Positions 23,216-34,387 are shown, numbered from the stretch's first letter. The stretch is 64,000 bases of DNA from Hygrocybe punicea (GCA_963556145.1 OY744461.1:6210891-6274890); one strand, 5' to 3'. The notes: generated by a model from the sequence alone, not told the origin. Program-made: numbers and translations.

Positions 23216-23830
23216 ATGCTGCGTTTTTTGACCTTTTTCGCTCATTTAAGCTCAGTTTTCCATATTCAGACTCCGAAAAAATGTTTTCTGGATCAGGTGA
23301 TGTGCCCGGACCATTCAGGGTCTACTGCTGACATAAGATTTTCTTTTATAGACATAAAAGTCAAATTCTTCGGATTTTTGTGCTTTTTATTTCCTGTGGC
23401 TATGTTTTGTTTCCTGGATCACTGGTAATGTCTTCAATTTGTATACCATATTGGTTGTTAATGTAAACTGTCATAATATAGCCCATCTCCCTTTCCATTT
23501 TCAAAGTATGTGTAAATTTTGCATTTTTTCACCTTTTTGGCTTGTTTAAGCTCAGTTTTCCATATTTAGACTCCGAAAAAAAGCGATCTGGATCAGGTGA
23601 TGTGCCTGGACCATTCAGGGTCCAATGCTGACATAAGCCTTCTTTTTATAGACATAAAAATCGAAAATTCTTCGGTTTTTTGTGCTTTTTCTTTTATCTG
23701 GCTCTGTGTTGTTTCTTGGACCACTGGTATAGGGACTACCATGGATGCCAGTCATCTGGATGAACATCCATGGATGACATAAGTGGATGGATATATATGG
23801 ATATGGATGTGCGATCACGGATATCCACGG
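23216..23830. repeat. Repeat family A, copy 2
   Basis: Two units with GGATCAGGTGATGTGCC, CATTCAGGGTCYA and GCTGACATAAG match the reverse complement of 11,320-11,740. The block again ends with GGGACTACCATGGATGC and WATCCATGG repeats, which keep the same strand as in copy 1 although the 300-bp units are inverted. Confidence 0.6.
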
Positions 23831-24004
23831 ATATCTGGATGATAAGCTTCTCCAACTCCTTGTCTGGCTCCTCCTGTGGCTCCTCTTGTCTACTTCCTGT
23901 GACTCTCTGTGCTGCGACCGTCTCTCCTGCCCAAACATGGTCAACATGGTCATTTGGACCCTCACCACCACCAGAGTTACTTGTGACACAACAGCCACCC
24001 ACAT

Positions 24005-24140
24005 CCCATTCGCGGAGGGTTGTTTGGACACCACCACCACCACCACCACATCCTCCCCCTTCTCCCTTGTGAGTTGGGGGCACTTTGGACAATGCCAGCC
24101 CACTGCCACCCTCCCTCGCATTCAAGCACGAGCTCGAGGG
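24005..24140. repeat. GT-rich junction repeat, copy 2
   Basis: CCACCACCACC-rich block matching 16,436-16,545 in the opposite orientation and directly preceding the helicase C-terminal fragment. Confidence 0.7.
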
Positions 24141-24145
24141 TCATG

Positions 24146-24577
24146 TGAACCGGTGTTCTTGTCATGGTATTGCGCAATCTCAATCCTCAGCAAGGTGTAT
24201 GCAATGGTTCCAGGGGCATAGTAACTCGCTTCGCTAATCGTGTCATTGAAATTCGTCTCCTCACCAGTGATCATGCTGACAAGCATGTATTCATTCCTCG
24301 CTTGAAGATAGAACCTTCAGATGCTCAACTTCCTTTTCAATTTTCATGCTTTCAATTTGCATTGTCTCTTGCTTTCGTCATGACTATCAATAAGGCTCAG
24401 GGTCAATCTCTCAAACTTGCTGGTTTAGATGTTAGAACTCCTCCTTTCGCTCATGGACAATTCTATGTCGCAGTTTCAAGAGCTACTTCAGTAAATAGTT
24501 TAAAAATAATTTGGGATCCTAAATTACCAGCTCCAACCACAAAGAATATCGTATATCCTGAAGTATTATTAGATTAG
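24146..24577 (+). pseudogene. Helitron helicase C-terminal fragment
   Basis: This encodes the last 140 residues of a PIF1-like Helitron helicase: VMVLRNLNPQQGVCNGSRGI, TINKAQGQSLKLAGLDV (motif V/VI region) and FYVAVSRATSVNSLKI, with a normal end LPAPTTKNIVYPEVLLD and stop at 24,575-24,577. A TGA lies just upstream at the junction with the GT-rich repeat. It is exactly the part missing from Helitron-2 at 16.5 kb, but on the other strand. Confidence 0.9.
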
Positions 24578-24677
24578 CTTTTTTGTATTTTATACTTCAA
24601 TATATGTTACTTTTCCTCCTAGCACTTTAGATCCCGTCCTTGACGGGTCCTAAACCTAGTTATTTACAAGGATTAAT
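24578..24677. other. Helitron 3' flank with CCCGTCC hairpin
   Basis: Downstream of the helicase stop, GATCCCGTCC-TTG-ACGGGTC at about 24,629-24,650 can form a hairpin of the kind expected near a Helitron 3' terminus. The terminal CTRR was not assigned with confidence. Confidence 0.35.
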
Positions 24678-25114
24678 CTATTTGGCTCCCCGGGGAGCTG
24701 CTTAGTCAGCCAGCTCCCCTTACCTTATATAGTTATAGCTAAGTATACTGATAAGAGTTTTTCATTTATTCCTGCTCAAATAAAATAGGGAAAATGAAAT
24801 GAAAATTATTTCTAAAATGCTTACCACTTCATTTTTCAGAGAAAAATTAATCATTATTGTAAATACATTAATGTTAGCACAATATCAATATTTATTCCTA
24901 TTTTATAGTGTTTTTGTTGCTCTACTTTTTCAAGTATCACAGTTCTTTCATGTTATTAGCCTCTATATAAAAATAGCACAACTATTATTTTATTTGGATT
25001 TTGACTATCTTATTTTAGTAGCAATAAATAAAAAACACTCATCAGGATTTTTAGCTATGCCTATATAAGGTAAGGGGAGCTGGCTGACTAAGCGGCTCCC
25101 AGGGAGCCAAATAG
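24678..25114. mobile_element. TIR-type MITE, 437 bp
   Basis: Terminal inverted repeats of about 57 bp begin CTATTTGGCTCCC and contain GCTTAGTCAGCCAGCTCCCC and TTACCTTATATAG. The internal sequence is AT-rich and non-coding; a reading frame at 24,799-25,068 is unconvincing. No target duplication was certain. Confidence 0.8.
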
Positions 25115-25309
25115 ACATTCCCTATTTACAAAGACCCAGTAATAAAATTTCTAAGAGAGCACTATATTTGTCTTTGTTTACATCTATTTGTATATGTTTA
25201 CTAAAGCTTATATAAACACAAACATATGATGAAATTATGTTATTGCAATATATAATTAGATTTATTATAATGTTTATGACATTCAGTATGAAATTTAGCA
25301 TATATTAAG

Positions 25310-25756
25310 AAAAATTACCGTATATGATTAGACTGGTCACATGTGACTATTACCATTGCGATCAGCAATAAATTTGCTGTACAATATCAAAAATTACCTT
25401 ATATGGTTAGAATGGTCACATCTGACAGTCACACCTGGCCTGAAATGGTTATATTAGTCAGCAGTTCAATTTTCAACTGATTCTGACAAGAATTGAGGCC
25501 AGTACAAATATTTTGAATATAATTTGAAGGTAATTTGTCATTTGTGAGGCAATCCATATTTGGATGCTTATGTAAGCTTGTCCACACGTGGCCCCAACTG
25601 TATTTGAATTTCCAATATCAGCAGTAGAATCATATCTCTTGCCCAAAAAGGTTTTCTCTATAGACGATGGATGAACATTAATCAATTAATTAATTATGAA
25701 CCCTCACTGAACCAGGTCTGATAAAGAACGAGTCTTTTAATAAATTAAAAGAACTC
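25310..25756. repeat. Repeat family B, copy 1
   Basis: Tandem TTATATGGTTAGACTGGTCA-type units with CATGTGAC or variants, followed by about 300 bp conserved in 40,070-40,545 (TCAGCAGTTCAATTTTC..., TCATATCTCTTGCCC..., CTGAACCAGGTCTGATAAAG). A 5' part also occurs at 38,500-38,768. Non-coding; ends AAAGAACTCRTAAC. Confidence 0.75.
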
Positions 25757-26204
25757 ATAACTACAGCTGCATATATGACTCATTGTTGGTGATTCTGTTC
25801 AATCTGTGGAAAGACAATCATGCAGAGTGGTCCACAATATTCAGAAGCATGAATGATCATTTAACCACATTGTCTCATGGTTTTCCACAGGTGTTGCACA
25901 AGAATATGGCATTTGAACAGCTAAGAGATCACCTTAGGACTACACTGCATAACATGAATCCTACAGACTTTCCTAGAGGCACTGTGGGCATCAGTGTTGC
26001 CAATCTGGCTATGGAGTTGTTTAAAGTCAATGACATTGTAGCCTCTTCTCAATATGAATGTTCTCAATGTGAGTTTGCAGAAGAACCAATTGATGACAGA
26101 CTAGGCTATGTGTTGCATGCTGATGACACCATTAAACAGTCTACCATGAATTGGGTTGATACCTTGTCACAGAAAACCAATAGAAGATGTCCTGATTGCC
26201 TGTG
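25757..26204 (+). pseudogene. Helitron-1-type USP-like fragment, 5' part
   Basis: A plus-strand fragment homologous to the end of the Helitron-1 protein, starting inside the Cys box. Here the box reads NYSCIYDSLLVILFNLW, with TGC at 25,768-25,770 supplying the cysteine that is tyrosine in Helitron-1. The frame continues to RRCPDC, where a foldback element interrupts it; it resumes at 27,054. It has no start codon and no helicase. Confidence 0.88.
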
Positions 26205-27053
26205 CACAGGGTGCGCAGTAGCATACCATGTCACACAGTATCTTGAAAGTACTTGACAAGTATACTAAATATCATTACCATAACATTCAACATGGTATTG
26301 TAACAGTATTCAGACATAAACTACAATACTTGTGCTCAAATTCATCTGAAGGTATGAAGGCAAATGAGACTTATACCCTTTCAATAACATCAAGCCTTTT
26401 GTTTCACTACTTTTACTGTATCTACAGCAAAGTACTGTATAGTTCAGATAGAATACTTGCAGCCTAAGATGAATAAAAGTATTAAACTAGTAAGGAAGTT
26501 GTGCCACTTTCACTACTAGGATACCTTTTGAATCCTTTCAAGATACAGTGTGAAATAGTATAGTACTATTGCCATATTGTGGATTTAAGATACTGTGTCA
26601 ATACTTTTAAGATACTGTTTCAGTACTTTTATTATAATAAAAGTATCTTAAAAGTATTGACACAGTATCTTAAATCCACAATATGGCAATAGTACTATAC
26701 TATTTCACACTGTATCTTGAAAGGATTCAAAAGGTATCCTAGTAGTGAAAGTGGCACAACTTCCTTACTAGTTTAATACTTTTATTCATCTTAGGCTGCA
26801 AGTATTCTATCCGAACTATACGGTACTTTGCTGTAGATACAGTAAAAGTAGTGAAACAAAAGGCTTGATGTTATTGAAAAGGTATAAGTCTCATTTGCCT
26901 TCATACCTTCAGATGAATTTGAGCACAAGTATTGTAGTTTATGTCTGAATACTGTTACAATACCATGTTGAATGTTACGGTAATGATATTTAGTATACTT
27001 GTCAAGTACTTTCAAGATACTGTGTGACATGATATGCTACTGTGCACCCTGTG
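26205..27053. mobile_element. Foldback element 2 (849-bp near-perfect palindrome)
   Basis: Ends are CACAGGGTGCRCAGTAGCAT in inverted orientation, and the arms pair almost to the last base: the centre at about 26,630 is ACTTTTATTATAATAAAAGT, itself a palindrome. Only a few arm differences are seen. It splits the USP-like fragment between the CPDC codons and NSRM. Arms contain repeated AAGATACTG/CAGTATCTT motifs. No coding sequence. Confidence 0.92.
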
Positions 27054-27385
27054 ACAGCAGAATGAATCAACTTGTATTTTATAATGAAGCACCACACATT
27101 CTTGTTCTAGAGTATCCATTCAAAAACATTGAAACCAGTCATAGACTAGAATTTGTTTCAGAGACTGGCACAAAGACATTAGAACTTAGAGGCATTGTAT
27201 ATCATGGTCAATATCATTTCACATCATGTATTATTACTGCACAGAAAAAAGTATGGTATCATGATGGGATGATTACAGGCAACTCTTGTTCCAGAGACAC
27301 TGACCTTACACAACTTTCAGACCATGATATCAGACACTGTAAAAATAGAAACCTTGTACTAGCTATTTATGCTCAGAGTCTTTGA
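27054..27385 (+). pseudogene. Helitron-1-type USP-like fragment, 3' part
   Basis: Continuation of 25,757-26,204 after the foldback insertion: SRMNQLVFYNEAPHILVLEY..., the His-box-like GQYHFTS and VWYHDGMITG. The end (HDIRHCKNRNLVLAIYAQSL) differs from Helitron-1 because of a small indel, and the stop is displaced to 27,383-27,385. Confidence 0.88.
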
Positions 27386-27836
27386 GCATCCTTCTTGAGG
27401 TCAGGCATGGCTTTCTTCATGTGTCATCTGTTGTGCAGCATTCAAGGTCATGGAGAAGTAGGGTTGAGCAAATGTGAGTTAATTGTCAGCACACTGTTTG
27501 GGGGGCAGTTGTGTTTGGCAGTTGACCTGTTGCTCCCTGAGCAATTGCTTCATGGCTGAGAGTGTTGCATGATGGTGCAACACAGGGGAGATGGCAGGTA
27601 GAGACGATGTTGTTGAAGACAAAAGACACTCTATGTAGATTTCTTTTATGCTAATGTAGATGTTGCAGAGGTGGGAGGTGGGCTTATTAGATCAATATGC
27701 AATATGCAACACATGCTATGTATCTTATGCCATATGTAACATGCTTTATGCAATTTTCTTAATTCAGCAACAAAGTGGGGAGGGGGAAAAAAGAACTGGT
27801 TCATGCCATGCGCAGCACTGGTCCACTAGACAAGTC
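27386..27836 (+). mobile_element. Helitron-1-type 3' tail, plus orientation
   Basis: Homologous to the complement of 485-960: GGGTTGAGCAAATGTGAGTT, the CAATTGCTTCATGGCTGAG segment and the terminal GCATGCCATGCGCAGC-like palindrome, ending CACTAGACAAGT. Beyond ACAAGT no similarity to the other copies remains. Confidence 0.75.
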
Positions 27837-27837
27837 T

Positions 27838-27970
27838 TACTACCCTTGGGCCCCTGTTTACCCTTGGCAACTACATGGTAGATGAGCTGCAAAGAAATTT
27901 CTTGAGGGCTCCATTGTGCTGGTGGAACTTCATCATCTTCACAACTTGTGGTAGCTTGGTCTTCTTCCAT
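27838..27970 (-). pseudogene. Short 5' gene fragment cut by the Helitron end
   Basis: An ATG at 27,970 opens a frame of about 44 residues, acidic then basic (MEEDQATTSCEDDEVPPAQW...), up to the Helitron terminus. It may be the first exon of a gene disrupted by Helitron insertion. I do not recognise it. Confidence 0.25.
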
Positions 27971-28228
27971 TATGATGTACAAGTGCAAAAAAGACAAGCT
28001 TAGTCGGAGTTGCAACATTTGGGTTTGGAAACTCAGCAGACTACCTAATTGGAAATGTACAGCCACCATGGAATTTTCAGGTTTCCAATACTAACTGACA
28101 ACAGCTGTAATTAATTTTTAATTAATTAGGTATATATTTTACTACATATGACAAATTCCCTTTTTTGGTCCAACCTGGTAAGAGTTACATGGGAATTTCC
28201 ATGGAAATCTTGCAAGCTCTCTACAGCC

Positions 28229-29067
28229 CTTTGCATAGTAGATTGAACACCTGAATTTTTTCTGTTTGTTTGTTCAACCAAACAATTGCCATTTTTGGTG
28301 GGGCTGGTGGATCTTAGAAACCATACCAAAAGCAGCAATTGCAGTAATCAAAGCATAGATCATGCAATACTACATGGATGCAGATAGTCATGGAGGGAAA
28401 AAGTACCTAATTTACATGTACTAGATGGCCCTATATTTAGTTTAAATAAATATTATGCATGTGAGAAGATAATAGATGAACCTTGAGCTATTAGCTCTCC
28501 CATGGTGTAGAATGAATAACTCAGCAATTATACTGCAGATTGACATGGTTGTAGTGAGAGAATTGGTCCATGTTTATACAGTTAGGTGGTCTTATTTTTT
28601 TCTTTATGCATTATCTTGATATAATAAGTCAGTGAAAATCATCTTAACAATTATCAGATATTCAATTTGTACCAGACTGGGAAATCTATGAAAGAAAAAA
28701 ATAAGACCACCTAACAGTATAAATATGGACCAATTCTCTCACTACAACCATGTCAATCTGCAGTATAATTGCTGAGTTATTCATTCTACACCATGGGAGA
28801 GCTAATAGCTCAAGGTTCATCTATTATCTTCTCACATGCATAATATTTATTTAAACTAAATATAGAGCCATCTAGCACATGTAAATTAGGTACTTTTTCC
28901 CTCCATGACCATCTGAATCCATGTAGTATTGCATGATCTATGCTTTGATTACTGCAATTGCTGCTTTCAGTATGGTTTCTAAGCTCCGCCAGCCCCACCG
29001 AAAACGGCAATTGTTTGGTTGAACAAACAAACAGCAAAAATTCGGGTGTTCAATCTACTATGCAAAG
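28229..29067. mobile_element. Foldback element 3
   Basis: An 839-bp inverted repeat: CTTTGCATAGTAGATTGAAC at the left is complemented at 29,048-29,067, and pairing continues to a loop of roughly 80 bases around 28,650. The right arm has several C/G where the left has T/A (for example GGCGGAGC versus GGTGGATC). Non-coding. Confidence 0.88.
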
Positions 29068-29233
29068 GTCATTTACCGTTACAGAAGCGAGCCGGTCACG
29101 AGGCTAGTATCTGACACCATACAAACAATTTCCTGATGGCCGTTCCCTCAAAATCAGGCATTCCGGGCCGAGGCTTCCCAGAACCAATCTCGTTTCATTG
29201 ACCAACAGCAATTCAGGTACGTCTGCGGCTTGG

Positions 29234-30905
29234 CTAGTCGCGAGGCATGAACCAATGACTTGCCGCGTGGGGCTTTCGTCTTTCGAGAGACACACTCAAA
29301 TGGTTGTTCTGGATCATGGAGCCCTAGAAACGATGCAGTATCAAACATTTGAAAATGGTGATCATCAGCGACATAAAGAACTCACAGTCCAAATTTTACT
29401 GTCGCTCACGATTGTCCGTAGGTTCCTCACCGTCGTCATCATATATCGTACATTGTCTTGAGATAGGGTTGGTCGAGGCCCGTGGACCACGTGCAAGTTG
29501 CCTTTGTCAACCAGTGTATGAAGAGTTGTAGAAGTGGCAAGTGCATTGACAAATTGTACCTTTGATGCATGATAAAATTAGAAGGCATGGGCCACGCCAA
29601 AAACGCGAAAAGATGTACTCACAATTTCCTTGACAGGAACAGACAGCTCTAATCTTTCTAGATTGATACAATACCTGCAGATAGCGGCAACGGAGTCATT
29701 ACTAATTATACAATTGACAAATGCAAATCTCTTGAGCGTAGAGGCGTGTGAAAGGAGAAGTTCACGGATAAATGCATCCCCGACTTGAATTGAATGCTCA
29801 GTGAGTTTGATGGCGAATGATGAGAGCGGAGGAAATGAAGGTTGGAGCTGGGAGAGGATAGTGGACAGGAGTGACGGTGCAGGGGAGGGGATTAGCGTGT
29901 ATCGTGTGTCAAAGGCAAGATGGCGGAGATGGCGGAGGTTTAGAGATGGGTTTGTCAATGACTGGGAAGTCTCCTGAAAAATTGGCGGGATGAGGGAGAC
30001 CATTATTCCAAGGGTCGCAGACTTACCCATGTGGTAAGAGATAAACTTTCAAGAAGAGGAGTATGTCGGGCGAGTCGCAAAATAGTGACATGGTTAATTT
30101 TGGCACACCCGATGATATGGAGACCTCGAAGATTTGGGAGTTCCACCAAACTAGATTCGAGGACAACATCGTTCAAATCAACGGCCCCCTGCTCACCGAG
30201 TTATCAACCGCGTTGATGAACGCAAGAAAATGACTCACATAAATCGTCAAATCTTGGAGTGTAGGCTGGAGTGAGGAGATCCACTTCGGAAGAATATCCA
30301 TGACAGCCCAAGAAGCACACTCCAACGAAAGGCTGCGCAATCCAGTAATCTCTGCAAGTTTACGGGCCTGATCGCTTGTAAGCGCCGCGTTCACACGGAG
30401 ATCTTGGAGACGAGGCTTATTTTGGAGAGATAGCAAAAAGGGTGGCAAATGACTTCCTGAATATCTGAAGGAAGAAATGTTTTTGCATAAAGCAAGGGCA
30501 CCAGCGCATTCGTGAAGGAATTCAGGGTGAGGGTTTGTCTTAAGGTTCGGGATGAACTGGATGTCTGCACACCAATGTCGGTGACGACGGGGGCACCTAT
30601 GAATTAATCAAAATACGCACCAACTTGCCTGACGTGAACGGCCAAGTCAGGATGGGATAAAATGGAAGAAAAGGGTGTCATGATCTTCGAAAGGGTTAAT
30701 AAACTGCATGTGGCATCAACAAGGCAGTTACCACAGGATATCTCTTTGCTTGACTCAAACGGAACAGAATAGAGCAATAGAGCCTAGGAATGACTCCCGA
30801 CAGAAAAGACCGACTGACGAGGGCCACTGAGGCAAGATCCCGTCCCGCCAAGTGAGCGAAAATGAGTTCCAGAACATCCAAGTTTAAGTTATCAGCGGAG
30901 ACCAT
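29234..30905 (-). CDS. F-box/LRR-like protein, spliced
   Basis: A spliced basidiomycete F-box gene. The first exon starts at ATG 30,905 and encodes NLDVLELIFAHLAGRDLASVALVSRSF, a typical F-box that would bind Skp1 in an SCF ubiquitin ligase. Later exons encode leucine-rich segments (LQDLRVNAALT, LRSLSLECASW, LPNLRGLHIIGC, LRHLRHLAFD, LERLELSVPV) that probably form the substrate-binding repeat. I place introns near 30,733-30,690, 30,635-30,600, 30,238-30,175, 30,027-29,976, 29,620-29,565 and 29,385-29,322, all short with GT...AG ends. The last exon ends at TAG 29,234-29,236. Foldback element 3 lies 170 bases downstream. The frame looks open in this model; exact junctions need transcript data. 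Confidence 0.75.
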
Positions 30906-31340
30906 CGTCAGAGCGAGAAGCGAAGGCTGCGTTGGACTTTCCAGAGAGCAATAAAGTAATTTACGGGTTTGGTGAAGCTAGTGGTAGTTGTGAGCATGAC
31001 TCTCAGAACTAATTGAGGTTCTGACCTCTCATATAAATCTCAAATTGGAAAATTTAAAACGATATATCGTATATCGATACAGTTATCAGAGAAAATACAG
31101 ACATATTAGTAGAGTGTTAAATACGAAGTCTGATACATAGGATCGGGCATGTCTGCGGCAGAGGCAGACACCAAAGGGAACGTTCTCCTGCTTATTTAAA
31201 TAAGCGGCGGGCATTTTCGTTCCCTGGTACCAGGCCTCAACGCCCAGGCTGGTTTGCTAGAAGTTAGATTGATGACGGATGAGAGTCACGGCAGCAGCGC
31301 CCCGGAGGCCGCTGGCGGGTCTGCGCCACAGAGAGTTCCA
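30906..31340. promoter_or_regulatory. Upstream region of the F-box gene
   Basis: Intergenic. It contains two short palindromes, CGATATATCG (near 31,060) and GCTTATTTAAATAAGC (near 31,190). No gene seen. Confidence 0.35.
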
Positions 31341-32635
31341 TTATGTCAAATGGTTCGCTAGCGCTCGCCGCTGAGTGGAGAGGATGCAAAGGGAGATAAA
31401 TGCCCCAATGGAAAGGCCTATGACTAGACACGACACCGTTTCCAGCATCGAAATACGCGTTATCTCTGGCACCGATGTCAATACAGTGATTCTCCTTCCC
31501 ACAGGGGCGGCGGGACTGGCAGGTGTAGAGACCGGGCCATTCTGGACTTCCCGCCCAAGGTCGTCGACGAGATCTCGTAACCTTTGAACTTCCTGGGAAA
31601 TCTGTACTCTTTGCTGCTCTTCCTCGCCCAAGACCTGCACCACATTACGTGTGAGGTCCCACATCTCCTCATGATCTCGGACCCACCACTGCCCCGGCCA
31701 TTGGCCGATAACGAATGCAAGCTCACAAAGCTTGGAAGTCGCATGCGGGAAATCGTGGTCAACCATTTTGTGAAACCAGGGCCGAAGGAGAGTCAGAGCG
31801 AGGCGAACTGACTGAGCCGTAGTATCGCAGAGTTTCAGTGAAGCCGACATCAGCAAGAACTGCTCAGAAGTGTTCTGGCAAAATTGACGATAAGATGATC
31901 GGACCTTAGCTGAATGCCATCGTATCTTGTCAAGGGTGGAGATCTTTTGGTCGAGTTCCTCGGCGCGGATGAAATAAGACGGTAGTTTGTCAAGGATGGA
32001 CAGGAGCGGTATGGAGGCTAGAACCGCGGTCCCTGGGATGACTCCGTATACAAGCACGTCCTGCGACTCCAATGCGAAACGGTACCACTTCCAGTGGTCG
32101 CGATGACGCCTATTTGTGGAGCCTATCAGAGTCGGGGGATTGGATTGAATTAGACAACTCACTCTTTCGGTTTACTTTGTCTTAGAAGCTCGAGTGCCGT
32201 CATTGCATGATCTGCAATTGCCTTTGCATCTATCACAGCGATCTCGATGTCATGTTTTACATTTTTCTGGTATCGTCGCAATGCTTCCCATATCGACCAG
32301 ACGAAGCTGAAAGAGGTGGAGATGAACGGTGACGAGGATCGTGTGGTCCAATCCATATGGATTGCTACATCTTGATATGAGGTCGTCAGGGAAATGAATT
32401 CACGAGGTTCAGGGAGCGGATGCGGGTTGTGAGTGAAGTATTCGTTGAATTTTTGACCAATAAAGAATGGTTCCGTGTTGTCGTAAAAGGGGGATCGCGG
32501 TTTCGGAGTGTGGACACGAAAGAGGAATGGATTTTGGTGAACCAAGGTACTGAACGATAATTCTGGTCCGAAGCCATATTGAGGGAGAGAGATATGTCTC
32601 TCTGGGCACATTACGTTGTCGGAAGCTTTCTCCAT
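31341..32635 (-). CDS. DUF7587-like protein with C-terminal membrane anchor
   Basis: Two exons joined by a 46-bp intron (GTGAGT at about 32,158 to AAATAG near 32,113), giving a protein of about 410 residues. The first exon has LFRVHTPKPRSPFYDN near residue 40, then MDWTTRSSSPFISTSFSFVWSI and an EIAVIDA strand; the second continues WYRFALESQDVLVYGVIPG. This order (R-V...pocket, ISTSF, later E-V/Y-GVIP) resembles the fungal DUF7587 group, which I believe has an ADP-ribosyltransferase-like fold; that link is from memory and uncertain. A coiled-coil-like segment (EEEQQRVQISQEVQRLRDLV) precedes one hydrophobic span (TVSCLVIGLSIGAFISLCIL) close to the C-terminus, so the protein is probably membrane-anchored. 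The frame appears intact. Confidence 0.6.
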
Positions 32636-33326
32636 CTATGACTTGATGATGCACTGCGGGTCGTGCTCCACAGGTCAGAGTAAGCTTTAAAAGTCTGATA
32701 CCTCATGGATTCGGGGCACAGTCATCGCCATTCACACAGACAGCCAATGTTCCAGCATGTGAAGTCTGCGAGGTAGGGGGACCCAATGCCTCGAGGTTTC
32801 ATAGATGCATCTAGCCGATGAGCTGCAGATGACATAGAGGTCAACGTTCAACGTTATGAGCACGCTCGACTCGGAGCTGTTATACATAATGAGTGGTCTT
32901 GTTCAGATCGTGATACAGTTACAGGTGTACCAGTAGTATTTTCAAGTTGCCGAGTTCATGTTCGTGCCATCCATGAACGACACGTCCTTGCAGGATGTCG
33001 GACTTGTCTATTGGCTGGTTTGAGTCGAGTGGAGATTATAGATTGTGAGGTTGAAATATTGATGTTCACATGCCCTCCACTTGCTCGCAGTAGTGTACGG
33101 GGAATTAGGGCTGAGCCCCAAATTCACCGGCAAATTCTCCCTGGCGTCAACCACAGGCAATTTCACCCAGGGTGAATTTGGGCAAATTTGCCCACAAAGC
33201 CAACTCCCCAAACAGATCAAAGTAAAGCAAACTAAATGCATATGTACAGCACAAACTACAGGAGTCCATTCTTCTTTCTAAAACTTGTCATGGAGGACAA
33301 CAACCTTCACTTTTCACTCCTCCACA
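32636..33326. other. Intergenic, with a TAGTG-like repeat fragment
   Basis: No gene recognised. At 33,093-33,200 repeated AAATTCACC/GGTGAATTTG and GGCAAATT motifs follow a TAGTGTACGGGG start, reminiscent of the TAGTG elements, but no matching right end was found. Confidence 0.4.
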
Positions 33327-34379
33327 TAGTGTATTGCACAGGTAACCCCTGTGTACTTTTGGGGATACCCGTACCCGTACCCATGAATACCCGTACCCGT
33401 CACCGCGGGTACGGGTTTTGTGCTGGGTCTTTTTTTTCCTACCCGTACCCGACCCGTACCCGTACCTGTAGCGGGTAACCCGCGGGTCTCACACTCGCGA
33501 CACCGGACATGCAGCCCTTTGACCTCGCGACACCGGACATGTGTCAATTGACACACGCCGTGTGAGCGTGAGGTGGGATGGGTGCGGGCCCGGTGCAGCG
33601 TAGTTGGTGGGTGGTGGGCGCAAAGCCGGGGTGATTGCGTCATTGGACCCCTGGGCCGGTGGACGCCTGGGCCGGTGGATGTGTGGGCTGGTGGACGTGT
33701 GGGCTGGTGGAATTGCCAGTGAGAAACTCACCTGGCGACCGGGGAGTGGGTGCACTACACCCCTGGTCTTTCTTCAACGCAAGGTGAACGGGGGTGGATG
33801 TCTTTGGGCGCTCTGGCCCATTGCCGACCAGTATGCAGGGGCCTGGGATAAGTCTTGAGCCCCGTTGTCCTGCTTGGTGCCTGTTACCTTGTGAACGACG
33901 TCAACGCGTCAGTTGACGCGTCAGGGCGTGTTCGCGAGGTATGGTGGGGCCTGGGATGAGTCTTGAGCCACGTTGTCCTGCTTGGTGCCTGTTACATCGC
34001 GAACAACGACGACGCATCAGTTGACGTGTCAGGGCGTGTTCCCGAGGTATGGAATTAGTCCATGTCAATGGAAGTAGAATCTGAATATGTACCTGGGCCG
34101 GTAGGTGGGCGCACCACCCTCCCGGCCATCCTCTCCGTTGCCATCGTCGTGGTCTTCGTCACCGTGGTCTTCTATCATCTTGTTGTTGTGCCCTGTTGGA
34201 TTGTTGCGGTTGCGGTTGAACCCGATGCGTCATTTGTGTGACTGAATGTCACGGGTACACGGGTTACCCGTTGCGGGTACGGGTAATCGCACAGGTACAA
34301 ATTGCTGTACCCGTACCTGCACCTGTGGCTGTACCCACGGCAAAACCCGCGGGTTTACCCGTACCCATGCAATACACTA
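33327..34379. mobile_element. TAGTG element b, 1,053 bp, 8-bp duplication
   Basis: Starts TAGTGTATTGCA and ends with its complement; flanked by the direct repeat CCTCCACA at 33,319-33,326 and 34,380-34,387. An 8-bp duplication and a TAGTG terminus fit the hAT superfamily. Both subterminal zones are filled with TACCCG/CGGGTA repeats (33,362-33,480 and 34,250-34,370). The interior holds CTCGCG palindrome modules and a splice-like AG/GTGAGT site on the minus strand. No transposase, so non-autonomous. Confidence 0.9.
33884..34050. repeat. Two nested-palindrome modules in element b
   Basis: Modules at 33,884-33,941 and 33,991-34,050: TTACMTYGYGAAC at one end, CGTCAGTTGACG at the centre and TCGCGAGGTA (or CCCGAGGTA) at the other end. 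Direct repeats of each other, about 107 bp apart; compare 39,654-39,808 and 47,454-47,524. Confidence 0.75.
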
Positions 34380-34387
34380 CCTCCACA

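Noticed and set aside
24799..25068. 89-codon hydrophobic frame inside the 24.7-kb MITE
   Set aside because: AT-rich composition alone explains it; no homologous motif and no support from neighbours.
31375..31811. Plus-strand frames opposite the DUF7587-like gene
   Set aside because: The minus-strand gene has coherent exons and a membrane span; the opposite frames have no motifs.
33362..33480. Telomere-like TACCCG repeats
   Set aside because: They are bounded by an element terminus and occur inverted at the other end; they are subterminal transposon repeats, not chromosome ends.
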